Shown: in pieces, positions 35,322 through 45,003 of the stretch
Layout of the letters: every line of letters starts with the position of its first letter
Position numbering within the stretch: the stretch's first letter is position 1
NCBI RefSeq assembly: GCF_027912515.1
Contig: NZ_CP115464.1
Location: forward strand, 1,240,001-1,304,000
Reading direction: 5' to 3'
Origin: Brevundimonas sp. NIBR10
Lineage (GTDB): Bacteria; Pseudomonadota; Alphaproteobacteria; Caulobacterales; Caulobacteraceae
Length of the DNA: 64,000 nucleotides
Program-made: the position numbers and the translations under genes
The notes under the pieces: generated by a model
What the model was told of the DNA's origin: nothing
Seen by the model: the letters and a program-made list of their open reading frames with translations, nothing else
Databases searched by the model: none

Positions 35322-35722
35322 TTCTCGCCCGCCAGAACCCAGGACGCGACCGAGATATATTTGCGCCCCGCATCCTGGGCATGGGCGACGCAGGCCTCGA
35401 GGCTCTCGCGGCCGCGCACCGAGCCCAGCTTGATCAGCATCGGCAGGTTCAGCCCGGCGATGACCTCGGCATGGGTCTGTTCCATTACCGAGATGGCCAG
35501 GTTCGACGGTGTGCCGCCGAACATGTCGGTCAGCAGGATCACGCCCGAGCCGTCGTCGACGGCAGCGGCGGCGTCCAGGATGTCGCGACGGCGACGTTCC
35601 ATGTCGTCCTCGGGGCCGATGCAGATGGCCGCGACCGCGCTCTGCGGACCGACGACGTGCTCCATCGCCGCCAGGAATTCAGAGGCCAGGCCTCCGTGGG
35701 TGACGATCACCAGCCCGATCAT
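35318..35722 (-). CDS. PTS EIIA component, mannose type (regulatory)
   Basis: 134 residues from the ATG at 35722. His9 in MIGLVIVTHGG is the phosphorylation site. LLTDMFGGTPSNLAISVME is the family signature. In alphaproteobacteria this stand-alone EIIA-Man works with HPr and EI in the nitrogen-type PTS rather than in sugar uptake (family knowledge). 4-nt overlap with ptsH. 116 nt separate it from hprK, and rapZ, often found in that place, is absent. Confidence 0.95.
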   Translation of the reverse strand: MIGLVIVTHGGLASEFLAAMEHVVGPQSAVAAICIGPEDDMERRRRDILDAAAAVDDGSGVILLTDMFGGTPSNLAISVMEQTHAEVIAGLNLPMLIKLGSVRGRESLEACVAHAQDAGRKYISVASWVLAGEK

Positions 35723-35838
35723 GAAGGCTTCACCGCTCAACGCCCCCGCGTCTGCGCCCTGACCGGAGGGGAGCACCGGATGGGCCGCAAGCCGGCCTAG
35801 ATAGAGGAAACCGCACGGGGTTTAAAGCGGCACCGACG

Positions 35839-36285
35839 TCAAACTTGTCGCACGCCCGAGGACAGCGCCAGGGCGAGCGTCCGCGTCGCCGAAGCGGGCC
35901 GGATATCGAGCGCCAGACGGGGCAGGCGAACCCCCGCGATCTCGACATCATCGGCCTCGGGCAGGCGCTCCACCGGCGTCCTGCCGCAGGCGACGACCAG
36001 GGAGATACGGCTGATCCAGCGCGATGGCGTGGCCACGATGCCCAGGCCCCGCGCCTCGATCCGGCCCGCGATCCGCTCCGGCACCGTGGCGAACACCGCC
36101 CCACCGGAGCGCCAGACATGGACATAGTCGTCGCCGATCAGCCGCCAGCCCTCGCCGATCAACCTCAGCGCCAGATCGCTCTTTCCTGAGCCGGACGCGC
36201 CGGTCAGCAGGACGCCCCGCCAGTCCCCGGCGATCTGCGTCGCGACGGCGGTGCCATGGATCGCTCCGGCGTCTGCGCCGGTCAC
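35839..36285 (-). CDS. hprK: HPr kinase/phosphorylase, short alphaproteobacterial form
   Basis: 148 residues, only the C-terminal catalytic domain, as usual in alphaproteobacteria. The P-loop GASGSGKSDLALRLI is at about residues 29-43. DDYVHVW and the family signature AGRIEARGLGIVATP follow. It phosphorylates the regulatory Ser of HPr and can reverse this. The start overlaps the chvG stop by 4 nt (ATGA), linking it to the two-component system. Confidence 0.94.
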   Translation of the reverse strand: MTGADAGAIHGTAVATQIAGDWRGVLLTGASGSGKSDLALRLIGEGWRLIGDDYVHVWRSGGAVFATVPERIAGRIEARGLGIVATPSRWISRISLVVACGRTPVERLPEADDVEIAGVRLPRLALDIRPASATRTLALALSSGVRQV

Positions 36286-37940
36286 GGGCGACGCACCACC
36301 GCCAGATGGGTGGCGGGCAGATCGACCTGGAAGCGCGCGCCGACGACGGTGCCCGATGGATCGGTGCGGTTCTCGGCGCGGACCCGTCCTCCGTGGGCCT
36401 CGACGATCTGGCGCACGATCGACAGGCCCAGGCCCGAGTTGGCCCCGAAGGCCGTGCCTCTAGGCCGCGAGGTATAGAACCGCTCGAACACCGTCTCCAG
36501 ATTGTCGGGCGGGATGCCGGGGCCGTCGTCCTCCACCGACACGGTGACGATGCGGCCTGTATCGGTCTCGTCGCGCCCGATCGTGACCCGGACCTCGCCG
36601 CCCGTCGGGCTGAAGGAGCGGGCGTTGTCGATCAGGTTCCGGAACACCTGACCCAGCGGCCCGTCGCGCCCCAGCACCCGCGCATCGCCGCCGGGCGTCA
36701 GCACGACCGAGGCCTCGCCAGGCTTGGACGTCGTCTCATAGACCTGGACGATGTCGCCCAGCAGCGCGTTCAGATCGACCGGTCGCGGCCGGTCGCGCGA
36801 CAGTTCGGCATCCAGCCGCGAGGCATTGGAAATGTCGGTGATCAGCCGGTCCAGCCTGCGTACGTCGGCCTGCAACAGGGCCGTCAGCCGATCCCGCTGG
36901 GACTTCTCCTTGACCAGATCCAGCGTCTCCAGCGCTGACCGGATCGAGGTCAGGGGATTCTTGATCTCGTGCGACACGTCGGCGGCGAAGGCCTCGATAG
37001 CGTCCATCCGGTCCGACAGGGTCTCGGTCATGGTCTCCAGCGACCGCGCCAGGTCGCCGATCTCGTCCTTGCGGTGCTCGAGGTCAGGCAGGGAGATGGC
37101 GCGGGCCCGGCCCTGTCGCACTTCTTCGGCCGCTGCCGACAGCCGCATGACCGGCCGGGCCACGAACAGGTGCAGCAACAGACTGGCCAGCAGATTCACC
37201 GCCAGGGCCACCACCGCGAAGGGCAGCAACGCGCGCCGCTGGGCATCCAGGATCTGGTCGACGTCGCCGGCCTCCAGCGTCAGCACGCCCAGCACCTGCC
37301 GGACGTGGCGGACGGGCAGGGAGACCGAGATCACGCGTCGGCCATCCTCGGCCATGCGGACATTGGCCTGGGGCTGGCCTTCCAGGGCCCCGGCAACCTC
37401 GGCCGACAGTTCGGCGTTGGCGCGGGCCAGGTCGCTGCTTTCGCGCGCGATCGCCTTGCTGTCGTCCTCGACCGGTGTACCGGCCGGGCGGGCGGGCGGC
37501 AGGGCCTCGCCGGGGATGGCCTCGGTCAGCACATAGGAATCGGCGATCGGCTGAAGCGGCAGGCCCGGCGCGCTGTCGGCGACGGCCAGTCCGTCCACAT
37601 CGAACAGTCGCGCCCTCTGGCCGGCGGGGATGAAGTTGTCGGTCAGCCAGCGCGGCGCCTCGATCGGATCGAGGTAGGGGGTCGGCACGCCCTGGGTCAC
37701 CCCCACGCGCGGCTCTCCCAGGACCCGCACCAGCAGCTCGGCCTGGGACGTCAGGGCTTCCTGCCGTGCCTCGACCAGACCCTGACGCAGTTCGTTCAGG
37801 GCCAGGGCCCCGCCGAACAGGATGAACAGGCTGACCAGGTTCAACGCCAGGATCAGCCCGCCCAGACGCGAAAAACCGAACCGCTTCACTCTGCGGGTGT
37901 CGGGCTCCTCGGGGCGCTGGCCGTCCTCCGCATCGCTCAC
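36282..37940 (-). CDS. chvG: Sensor histidine kinase ChvG (ExoS)
   Basis: 552 residues from a GTG at 37940, 4 nt after the chvI stop. TM1 is GGLILALNLVSLFILFGGAL. A periplasmic sensor region of ~200 residues follows, then TM2 (FAVVALAVNLLASLLLHLFV), HAMP, the dimerisation box FAADVSHEIKNPLTSIRSAL with the phospho-His, and an ATP-binding domain (NLIDNARSFSP, DDGPGIPPDN, GLGLSIVRQIVEAHGG). In relatives ChvG senses acid or envelope stress. Co-transcribed with chvI and hprK. Confidence 0.95.
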   Translation of the reverse strand: MSDAEDGQRPEEPDTRRVKRFGFSRLGGLILALNLVSLFILFGGALALNELRQGLVEARQEALTSQAELLVRVLGEPRVGVTQGVPTPYLDPIEAPRWLTDNFIPAGQRARLFDVDGLAVADSAPGLPLQPIADSYVLTEAIPGEALPPARPAGTPVEDDSKAIARESSDLARANAELSAEVAGALEGQPQANVRMAEDGRRVISVSLPVRHVRQVLGVLTLEAGDVDQILDAQRRALLPFAVVALAVNLLASLLLHLFVARPVMRLSAAAEEVRQGRARAISLPDLEHRKDEIGDLARSLETMTETLSDRMDAIEAFAADVSHEIKNPLTSIRSALETLDLVKEKSQRDRLTALLQADVRRLDRLITDISNASRLDAELSRDRPRPVDLNALLGDIVQVYETTSKPGEASVVLTPGGDARVLGRDGPLGQVFRNLIDNARSFSPTGGEVRVTIGRDETDTGRIVTVSVEDDGPGIPPDNLETVFERFYTSRPRGTAFGANSGLGLSIVRQIVEAHGGRVRAENRTDPSGTVVGARFQVDLPATHLAVVRRP

Positions 37941-37944
37941 GCGA

Positions 37945-38649
37945 TCAGCTTTCGCGATAGCGGTATCCGACGCCGTACAGGGTTTCGATGGCGTCGAATT
38001 CGCCGTCGACCACGCGGAACTTCTTGCGCATCCGCTTGACGTGGCTGTCGATGGTGCGGTCGTCGACATAGACCTGATCGTCGTAGGCGGCGTCCATCAG
38101 GTTGTCGCGGCTCTTCACGAAGCCGGGCCGCTGGGCCAGAGCCTGAAGCAGCAGGAACTCGGTGACCGTCAGCTTGACCGGCTTGCCGTCCCACGTGCTC
38201 TCGTGCCGGGCCGGGTCCATGACCAGCTTGCCGCGCCGGATCGCCTTGCCCGACACCTCGGCCGAGGGCTCGGGCTCGCCGCCGTCGGCGCCGGTCCGTC
38301 GCAGCAGGGCCTTCACCCGCTCGATCAGCAGCCGCTGGCTGAAGGGTTTGTGGATATAGTCGTCGGCGCCGAGGTTGAAGCCCAGGATCTCGTCGATCTC
38401 CTCGTCCTTGGAGGTCAGCATGATGACCGGGATCTGGCTGGTCTGACGCAGGCGGCGCAACACCTCCATCCCGTCCATCCGGGGCATCTTGACGTCGAGG
38501 ATGGCGAGGTCGGGCGGCGAGGCTTCCAGCGCCTCCAGTCCCGTCGCGCCGTCGTGATAGGCGACCACCGTGTGGCCATGGCTTTCGAGCGCCAGCGACA
38601 CGGAGGCGACGATGTTCTCGTCGTCGTCCACCAGGGTGATATTGGCCAA
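37945..38649 (-). CDS. chvI: Response regulator ChvI (OmpR family)
   Basis: 234 residues. The receiver domain has the acidic pocket VDDDENI and phospho-acceptor Asp52 ([17 protein letters not shown]), with LTSKDEEID and YIHKPF further on. The C-terminal winged helix ([47 protein letters not shown]) binds DNA. First gene of the minus-strand block, divergent from the gene at 38.8 kb. In Caulobacter and rhizobia it controls envelope genes. Confidence 0.96.
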   Translation of the reverse strand: MANITLVDDDENIVASVSLALESHGHTVVAYHDGATGLEALEASPPDLAILDVKMPRMDGMEVLRRLRQTSQIPVIMLTSKDEEIDEILGFNLGADDYIHKPFSQRLLIERVKALLRRTGADGGEPEPSAEVSGKAIRRGKLVMDPARHESTWDGKPVKLTVTEFLLLQALAQRPGFVKSRDNLMDAAYDDQVYVDDRTIDSHVKRMRKKFRVVDGEFDAIETLYGVGYRYRES

Positions 38650-38803
38650 GCAGGGCCTCCTCGAAGGTTCAGGTCAGGCGTGATCAACGCACGGCAAGCG
38701 TAACCGTTCGCCCGCAATCGCGGTGACATTACGGCCACAGTGCGCGGGCCGCCAGCATTAACGCGCAAACCTCGCCTTAAGTCCTGTCGTGCAGAGTGTC
38801 GTC

Positions 38804-40516
38804 ATGGCCGGGCCCGTTCATTACGAAGTCTATGTACGCAAGACGGCACCCTCGCCGTGGACCCTGTTGATGGCCACCGAGGACCGGGCGAATGCGACCG
38901 AAACGGCCGAGGACGTGCTGCGCGACAAGCGTGCGGTCGCCGTCCGGGTCACCAAGGAAACCCTCGATCCCGAGACCATGGCCTTCAACAGCGTCACGGT
39001 CCTGACCCGGGGCATGCCCGAAGGCCCCAAGAAGCGGCTGGTCGATCCCGATCGACAGGCGTCGAACTGCCTGGCCCCCCAGGATCTGTACGCCCCCCAT
39101 GCCCGCGACCTGGTGGGCCGGGTGCTGGAAGACTGGCTGATGCGCAACAATGCCACGGCCTGGGAGCTGCTGCACCGGCCCGACCTAGTCGAGCGTCTGG
39201 AGGCCTCGGGCGTCGAGGTCCAGCACGCCATCCAGAAAGTCGCCATCCCGGAAAGCCAGGCCACGGGCCAGGCCACGCACGAGCTGATCCGGCACTACCA
39301 GAAGCTCTCGGAGCAGGCGATGGAGCGGGTCATCGCCGCCGGGCGTCGCCGTGTCTTTGCCAACCTGGCCGAGCAGCCCCTGGCCGAGGTGGCCCAGAAG
39401 CTGGCAGGCACCCCCGATCGCGCCTTCGTCATGGGCGGGGTCCTCTGTGTCGCCCTGTCGGCCGGAAAGGGAGCCCGGTCGCGACTGGGCCTGGCCATGG
39501 ACCTGGTGGATATCGCGCCGAAGGACGGCCCCGGGCGTGCCCTGATCCTGGTCGCCATGGAACAGTTCCTGTGCGAACTGCTGGCCGTCCGGACCAGTCT
39601 GGCCGACGTTCTGGGCCCGTCTCTCGATCAGGGGGCCAGTCTGGCGGCCGTGGTGCGGATGGTGGCCCCGCGCGAGATCGAGGCCCTGATCGCGCGAGAT
39701 CCGCGCTTCGCCCTGCTGATGCCGACGGTCGAGGGGCCGGCGGCCCGGCTGGCCGAGCATCTGGCGGTCGGGGAGTTCCCGCTGCTTGCCAACAGCCTGG
39801 CCCGGATGGTGCTGCGCGAACTGATGGGCCCGCGTCGTCTCAGGCCCAGCGACGCCGCCGGCGAGATCGACATTCTGCGCGTCCTCGCCACGGCCCTGAC
39901 GGCGACGGCAGGGCGTCTGCTGAGCCTCGAGGAGGTTCAGGCGGCCTTCACCGAACGGTCCAAGAGCCTGGTCACCGCCGACTTCGTCCAGGCCTATGTG
40001 GTGCCCTGCGACACGGTGCTGTGCGAGGCCGAGAGCCTGACCCGGCTTTGCGAGAACGTCATGGGACCTGCGAACAAGCGGGCCGCCTCCCGCTGGCTCA
40101 GCGCCTGCGTCACCTCGTTGCGGTTCGAGACCGAGATGCGGACCTCGCCCCAGCGCATTACCCAGAAGCTGCACATTCTGGCGGGGCTGCAACGCTCGGT
40201 GCGTGCCTCGGCCCTGTCGGAGACTGATGAGGCCCAGATCAACGGTGCCATCGGCGCAGTCGGCGGTACGCTGGAGGGCGAGGCCAGGCTCATCGCCCAG
40301 ATGGGCCGCGCCGCCGCGCCCGTGCCCCAGAAGCTGATCGCCCTGTTGCGGATGGCGGCGGGGGAGACATCCACCACCGGCCCGGTCGCCGACCGCGCCA
40401 AGGCCGAGACCCTGCGCCTGCTCCGCGCCCCCGAGGCCCGCGCCGCCCTGGGTGCCGCGCCCGAGGCCGTGGCGACCCTAAGGCCGCTGATGAAGGCGAT
40501 CGGTCTGGCCGCCTGA
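38804..40516 (+). CDS. Large conserved protein of unknown function
   Basis: 570 residues from the ATG at 38804 (a GTG at 38789 is possible). No signal peptide or membrane helix. The N-terminus looks like a small alpha/beta domain (PVHYEVYVRKTAPSPWTLLM, AVAVRVTKETLDPETMAFNS). The rest is helical and Ala/Leu-rich (HELIRHYQKLSEQAMERVIA, ARSRLGLAMDLVDIAPKDGP). No catalytic motif seen. I believe close homologues occur across Caulobacterales, without known role. Divergent from chvI with ~150 nt between. Confidence 0.82.
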   Translation: MAGPVHYEVYVRKTAPSPWTLLMATEDRANATETAEDVLRDKRAVAVRVTKETLDPETMAFNSVTVLTRGMPEGPKKRLVDPDRQASNCLAPQDLYAPHARDLVGRVLEDWLMRNNATAWELLHRPDLVERLEASGVEVQHAIQKVAIPESQATGQATHELIRHYQKLSEQAMERVIAAGRRRVFANLAEQPLAEVAQKLAGTPDRAFVMGGVLCVALSAGKGARSRLGLAMDLVDIAPKDGPGRALILVAMEQFLCELLAVRTSLADVLGPSLDQGASLAAVVRMVAPREIEALIARDPRFALLMPTVEGPAARLAEHLAVGEFPLLANSLARMVLRELMGPRRLRPSDAAGEIDILRVLATALTATAGRLLSLEEVQAAFTERSKSLVTADFVQAYVVPCDTVLCEAESLTRLCENVMGPANKRAASRWLSACVTSLRFETEMRTSPQRITQKLHILAGLQRSVRASALSETDEAQINGAIGAVGGTLEGEARLIAQMGRAAAPVPQKLIALLRMAAGETSTTGPVADRAKAETLRLLRAPEARAALGAAPEAVATLRPLMKAIGLAA

Positions 40517-40522
40517 CCTTCG

Positions 40523-40555
40523 TTTCCTCCCCGTCGCTTCGCGGCGGGAAGGAAA
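40523..40555. terminator. Hairpin between convergent genes, possible bidirectional terminator
   Basis: TTTCCTCCCCGTCGC-TTC-GCGGCGGGAAGGAAA forms a nearly continuous stem whose outer ends are T-rich on one side and A-rich on the other. It separates the 38.8 kb gene from the zinc-ribbon gene, with 1-6 nt to each stop. It may be a degenerate half of the CTCCCC repeat family. Confidence 0.6.
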
Positions 40556-40894
40556 TCAGTCGAAGATGTCGAAGATGCTGTCGCGCTTCTTCTTCTTGTA
40601 CCGATAGTCGTCGTCGCGGTGGCGGTCGTCGCTGCGGTAGGGGTCGCGCGGCCGCTCCTCGCGATAGCCGCCTCCGCCCCAGGGCGACGGTTGCTGAGGC
40701 GGCGGAGCATAGGCCTGCGGCGCGACCTGCGGGGCCGAGGCGCGGCCCTCTGCCGTGGCACCCTCCATCAGCTTTTCGAGCTCGCCCCGGTCCAGCCAGA
40801 CGCCGCGGCAGGTCGGGCACATGTCGAACTGGACGCCGCCCCGTTCCAGCGTCTGCATCGGGGCGTCGTCGTTGGGGCACATCAGAAGGGGCAT
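40556..40894 (-). CDS. Zinc-ribbon protein (TFIIB-type zinc finger family)
   Basis: 112 residues. The N-terminal ~45 residues carry one CxxD/CxxC ribbon (MPLLMCPNDDAPMQTL, FDMCPTCRGVWLDRGELEKL), matching the small bacterial zf-TFIIB family. The rest is Pro/Gln/Gly-rich, then Arg/Asp/Lys-rich (RDDDYRYKKKKRDSIFDIFD), and looks disordered. The role of these proteins is not known; the basic end could touch nucleic acid (inferred). Single gene. Confidence 0.88.
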   Translation of the reverse strand: MPLLMCPNDDAPMQTLERGGVQFDMCPTCRGVWLDRGELEKLMEGATAEGRASAPQVAPQAYAPPPQQPSPWGGGGYREERPRDPYRSDDRHRDDDYRYKKKKRDSIFDIFD

Positions 40895-41180
40895 GGGGCG
40901 CGGTCCTCTCGTTTCAGTGGGGAAACGGGCGCGCCCAGGGACGGGCTCATCACGAAGACGAGCCTATCGCCGGGCGCACCCGCTGCGGTCCGACATCACG
41001 CTGTCGTCCGGTTCCGCGCGGCGGACTTGGGGGAAAGCCGCCGGGGAAGCGTTCCGGACAATGGCGCCAGAGGGGCCCGTCCCGCTGAACCAAGGTATGT
41101 GCAGAACCGGGTTGCCGCAACCCGCCGGGGCACCACAGCTGAGTTAACTCTTGGTTACTCTTCGGCTTTCGTTGAGATCG
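40895..41180. other. Intergenic region, no gene recognised
   Basis: 286 nt between two minus-strand genes. No frame has both a start and a coding signature. It should hold the promoter of the zinc-ribbon gene. GTTAACTCTTGGTTAC (41143-41158) loosely resembles a CtrA box but deviates in the second half. No terminator was evident downstream of the flavoprotein gene. Confidence 0.4.
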
Positions 41181-42383
41181 TCAGCAGGCTTGTCCGGCGG
41201 CCCATCCGGACGACCAGGCCCACTGAAAGTTGTAGCCGCCCAGCCAGCCGGTGATGTCCACGACCTCGCCGATCAGAAACAGTCCCGGTACCGAATTCGC
41301 CTGCATTGTCTGTTGATCCAGGCCTTCAGTCGCGACTCCGCCCAGGGTGACCTCGGCGGTACGATAGCCCTCCGATCCCACCGGCTTGACCGTCCAGCGG
41401 TTGACGGCCTCGGCCAGGGATTTCAGCCGTTTGTCGCCGATCTCGGCCAGCTTGCCCGCGACCTCATGCCGCGCCGCGATCGACTCGGCCAGCCGCCGCG
41501 GGAGGATCTGCGACAGGGCCGTATGCACCGCCTGCTTGCCGTTGGCCTCCTTGGCGACCTTGAGCTCACCATAGACGTCCCGGTCGGGCGCCATGGCCAG
41601 GGTGATCGCCTCCCCCTCGCGCCAGTATGAGCTGATCTGCAGGATGGCCGGACCCGACAGGCCCCGGTGGGTGAACAGCATGGCCTCGCGGAAGGTCGCC
41701 CGCTCCCGCTCGGTCGTCACATTGGTCGCCGCCACATCGACCGCGACCCCCGCCAGGGGCGACAACTGCTCCAGCAGCCCGGCCTCGAAGGTCAGGGGCA
41801 CCAGGGCCGGCCGGGTCTCGGTGACCCTCAGGCCATGTCGCCGCGCCAGGTCATAGCCCCAGCCCGTCGCGCCCATCTTGGGAATCGACTTGCCACCCGA
41901 AGCGACGACCAGCGACGCCGCCGTCACCCTCACCCCGTCCGACAGGGTCGCCGACCAGCCCTCGCCCGCGCGATCGACCTCGGCGACGCCGGTTCCGAGC
42001 TTCAGCGTCACCCCCGCCGCACGCATGGCGTCGGACAGCATCCGCACGATCTGCTTTGCGCTGTCGTCGCAGAACAACTGGCCCAGGGTCTTCTCGTGCC
42101 AGGCGATGCCCGCCCGATCGACCATGGCGATGAAGTCCCGCTGGCTGAACCGCTTCAACGCCGAGGTCGCGAAGCGGGGGTTCTCGCCCAGGAAGTTCGC
42201 TGCGGTCGTGCCGGTATTGGTGAAGTTGCACCGCCCCCCGCCCGAGATGCGGATCTTCTCGCCGGGCTTGGCGGCATGATCCACGACCAGCACCCGCCGT
42301 CCGCGCCTGCCGGCCTCGATGGCACACATCATCCCGGCCGCGCCCGCGCCGACGATCAGGACGTCATACGGCTCCGCCTTCAT
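41181..42383 (-). CDS. BaiN/HI0933-family flavoprotein
   Basis: 400 residues. The FAD-binding Rossmann motif is at the start (VLIVGAGAAGMMCAIEAGRR). RISGGGRCNFTNTG, TLGQLFCDDSAKQIVRML and the C-terminal LIGEVVDITGWLGGYNFQWA are signatures of the HI0933/YhiN/BaiN family. One member acts on bile acids; general substrates are unknown. No NAD-binding domain is obvious. It starts 20 nt after fabB and may be co-transcribed with it. Confidence 0.92.
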   Translation of the reverse strand: MKAEPYDVLIVGAGAAGMMCAIEAGRRGRRVLVVDHAAKPGEKIRISGGGRCNFTNTGTTAANFLGENPRFATSALKRFSQRDFIAMVDRAGIAWHEKTLGQLFCDDSAKQIVRMLSDAMRAAGVTLKLGTGVAEVDRAGEGWSATLSDGVRVTAASLVVASGGKSIPKMGATGWGYDLARRHGLRVTETRPALVPLTFEAGLLEQLSPLAGVAVDVAATNVTTERERATFREAMLFTHRGLSGPAILQISSYWREGEAITLAMAPDRDVYGELKVAKEANGKQAVHTALSQILPRRLAESIAARHEVAGKLAEIGDKRLKSLAEAVNRWTVKPVGSEGYRTAEVTLGGVATEGLDQQTMQANSVPGLFLIGEVVDITGWLGGYNFQWAWSSGWAAGQAC

Positions 42384-42402
42384 GCCAGCAGAGCCCGGCG
42401 CA

Positions 42403-43632
42403 TCAGACCTTCGACAGGATCAGCGTCCCGTTGGTGCCGCCGAAGCCGAAGCTGTTGGACATGACGGTGGTCAACTCGACGTCCTTGCGCGCGCGCAGGA
42501 TCGGCATGCCCTCGAACTGGGGGTCGAGGGTCTCGATATGGGCGCTCTCGGCGGCAAAGCCGTTGGCCAGCATCAGCAGGCTGTAGATCGCCTCCTGGGC
42601 CCCCGCCGCGCCGAGCGAATGCCCCGTCAGCGACTTGGTCGAGGAGATCAGGGGCATGGCGTCGCCGAACACGGCGCGAACGGCGTCCATCTCCTTGGAG
42701 TCGCCGACCGGCGTCGAGGTGCCGTGCGGATTCAGATAGTCGATCTTGCGACCGCCGGCCTGGTCCATGGCGATCTTCATGCACCGTTGGGCACCCTCGC
42801 CGGACGGCGCGACCATGTCGTAGCCGTCCGAGTTGGCCCCATAGCCGACGATCTCGGCGTAGATTTTCGCCCCGCGCGCCACGGCCCGCTCATATTCCTC
42901 GACCACGACGATCCCCGCCCCACCGGCGATGACAAAGCCGTCGCGGGCGACGTCATAGGCCCGGCTGGCTACGGAAGGGGTCGCGTTGAAGTCGGACGAC
43001 ATGGCCCCCATCGCGTCGAACATGTTGGACATGGACCAGTCGATGTCCTCGACGCCGCCGGCGAAGACCACGTCCTGCTTGCCCAGTTGAATCTGTTCGG
43101 CGGCCGCCCCGATGCAGTGGGCGCTGGTCGCGCAGGCGGAGCTGATCGAATAGTTGACGCCGCGCATCTGGAACCAGGTCGACAGCACGGCCGACGGCCC
43201 CGAGGCCATGGCCTTGGGCACGGCGAACGGCCCGATCCGCTTGGGCGCGCCGCGTTCGATCGTGGTCTGGGCGGCTTGCAGGATGACCTGGGTCGAGGGC
43301 CCGCCCTCGCCGACGATCAGGCCGATCCGGTCGTCGCGGATTTCCTCGGCCGTCATGCCGGAGTCCTTCAGCGCCTCTTCGAAGGCGATGTGACCCCAGG
43401 CCGTGCCGTTGGCCAGGAACCGCGCGGCGCGGCGATCGACCAGGGGTGCCCAGTCCTCGGCCGTGACACCCAGCGACGGGGGGGCCCAGACCTGGGAGCG
43501 GAAGCCGTATTTGATGTGGTCGGGAGCGGCGACGACGCCGGAGCGCGCCGACCGCAGGGAGGCCGTGACCTCTTCCTGTCCGGTTCCGATGGAGGAGACG
43601 ATACCCAGCCCGGTGACGACGACACGCCGCAT
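42403..43632 (-). CDS. fabB: Beta-ketoacyl-ACP synthase I
   Basis: 409 residues. Active Cys in [20 protein letters not shown], His in [20 protein letters not shown] and second His in [20 protein letters not shown] complete the Cys-His-His triad. It extends acyl chains, including the unsaturated branch that needs FabA. It lies 60 nt downstream of fabA on the same strand, the usual fabAB operon for unsaturated fatty acid synthesis. Confidence 0.97.
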   Translation of the reverse strand: MRRVVVTGLGIVSSIGTGQEEVTASLRSARSGVVAAPDHIKYGFRSQVWAPPSLGVTAEDWAPLVDRRAARFLANGTAWGHIAFEEALKDSGMTAEEIRDDRIGLIVGEGGPSTQVILQAAQTTIERGAPKRIGPFAVPKAMASGPSAVLSTWFQMRGVNYSISSACATSAHCIGAAAEQIQLGKQDVVFAGGVEDIDWSMSNMFDAMGAMSSDFNATPSVASRAYDVARDGFVIAGGAGIVVVEEYERAVARGAKIYAEIVGYGANSDGYDMVAPSGEGAQRCMKIAMDQAGGRKIDYLNPHGTSTPVGDSKEMDAVRAVFGDAMPLISSTKSLTGHSLGAAGAQEAIYSLLMLANGFAAESAHIETLDPQFEGMPILRARKDVELTTVMSNSFGFGGTNGTLILSKV

Positions 43633-43692
43633 GGAGGTTTCCTTCGCTTAGTCTCTAGGGTCCGCGTTGGCCGCGGTATGGTTTACGACGGA

Positions 43693-44235
43693 TCAGCCGC
43701 CGACCGGCTCCGACGCGGACTGATCCGCCTGGAACAGGCCGACCCGCATGTCGGTCGCGGTATAGATGGGGACGCCGTCGGCTTCCATCACCCCGTCGGC
43801 GATGCCCATGACCAGGCGACGGTTGATGACCCGCTTGAGCGTGATCTTGTAGGTGACCTTCTTCACGTCCGGCTGGACCTGGCCCGTGAACTTGACCTCG
43901 CCGACGCCCAGCGCACGACCGCGCCCAGGGCCGCCGATCCAGCCCAGATAGAAGCCGACCAGCTGCCACATGGCGTCCAGGCCCAGGCAGCCGGGCATGA
44001 CCGGGTCGTTGATGAAGTGGCACTGGAAGAACCACAGGTCGGGATGGATATCCAGCTCGGCCTCGACATAGCCCTTGCCGTGCTCGCCGCCGTCGCCGTT
44101 GATCTGGGTGATCCGGTCGAACATCAGCATCGGCGGGGCCGGCAGCTGGGCGTTGCCCGGACCGAACAGCTCGCCCCGGCCCGAGGCCAAAAGGGCCGCG
44201 TGGTCGAACGAGGACGGATATTGCGACTGACTCAA
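43693..44235 (-). CDS. fabA: 3-hydroxydecanoyl-ACP dehydratase/isomerase
   Basis: 180 residues, typical. The hot-dog fold helix carries the catalytic His and Asp ([32 protein letters not shown]). Start motif [10 protein letters not shown] and [20 protein letters not shown] are conserved. It dehydrates and isomerises the C10 intermediate to begin unsaturated fatty acids. First gene of fabAB; an irr-type regulator often found upstream in alphaproteobacteria is not here. Confidence 0.97.
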   Translation of the reverse strand: MSQSQYPSSFDHAALLASGRGELFGPGNAQLPAPPMLMFDRITQINGDGGEHGKGYVEAELDIHPDLWFFQCHFINDPVMPGCLGLDAMWQLVGFYLGWIGGPGRGRALGVGEVKFTGQVQPDVKKVTYKITLKRVINRRLVMGIADGVMEADGVPIYTATDMRVGLFQADQSASEPVGG

Positions 44236-44300
44236 GGCGGAAGGCTCCGATTGCGTCGCGTGGGCCTACACGACGAAGGGAACCGGCTCAACCTTCTCGA

Positions 44301-44936
44301 TCAGCGAGCCGGTGCCGCTCCCGCCGCCCGGTTCGCGTCGCACAGCGCCCGGGTGGCCCCGCCGAAGATGCGGGCTTCCGACACCCAGCCGCTGGCCTGG
44401 CGCCCGCCGACATGGCACCAGCCCCCCTCGCAGTCGTCCAGCGAAACGACGGAGCGGGGCGAGAGCCGGGCGCGGACGGGCGAGGTCTCGGATCGGCCGG
44501 CATGCACCGGCGTCTCCTCGGCGGAGAGGTTGAACGCGCCCCGGCGGCCCGACAGGACGCTGCGGTGGATCCAGGCGACGGCCCCGTCCGGGTCGCAGAC
44601 CTTGCGCCACTCGCGGGTCTCGGCGACCACCTGAACGGGCAGGCCGGCGGCGCGATATTCCCAGAGGATGCGATAGTCAGAGCCCGGCCCCTGGCGGGCA
44701 CGGACCTCGTCGGACTTGAGGGTCAGCCAGCGCGGCACGGGCTGGCGGCTGGGGGTCGGGCGGCCGTCGGGCATGACGGCGGCGGCTTGGGCGGCGGCCA
44801 GACACATCAGGGCCATGGCACCCACCACCACGGCCGGAACGGCGGCCCGGGCGGGGCGACGAGCCGCCGAATCGACGGTTTCGGAGGCGTCGGCCTCATC
44901 GGCGCTTTGGAACCGTGGCGATGCTTTGCTAGACAC
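44301..44936 (-). CDS. Exported SH3-domain protein
   Basis: 211 residues if the GTG at 44936 is used. ATGs at 45005 and 44816 are alternatives; the former would overlap the divergent dehydrogenase start. One membrane or signal segment (VPAVVVGAMALMCLAAAQAA) precedes a bacterial SH3 region: LKSDEVRARQGPGSDYRILW, EWRKVCDPDGAVAWIHRSVL, then a second copy with SPRSVVSLDDCEGGWCHVGG and GWVSEARIFGG. Such domains bind cell-wall peptides, so a periplasmic wall-associated role is likely (inferred). Confidence 0.82.
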   Translation of the reverse strand: MSSKASPRFQSADEADASETVDSAARRPARAAVPAVVVGAMALMCLAAAQAAAVMPDGRPTPSRQPVPRWLTLKSDEVRARQGPGSDYRILWEYRAAGLPVQVVAETREWRKVCDPDGAVAWIHRSVLSGRRGAFNLSAEETPVHAGRSETSPVRARLSPRSVVSLDDCEGGWCHVGGRQASGWVSEARIFGGATRALCDANRAAGAAPAR

Positions 44937-45003
44937 CCTTGTCGATCCGTCGCGGCGGGCGGGGCCGGATGCCGACCCTCGCCTCGTGAAACCTAGGGAA
45001 TCC

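Noticed and set aside
41143..41158. CtrA-like site GTTAACTCTTGGTTAC.
   Set aside because: The second half-site reads TTAC instead of TTAA, and it is ~250 nt upstream of the nearest possible target.
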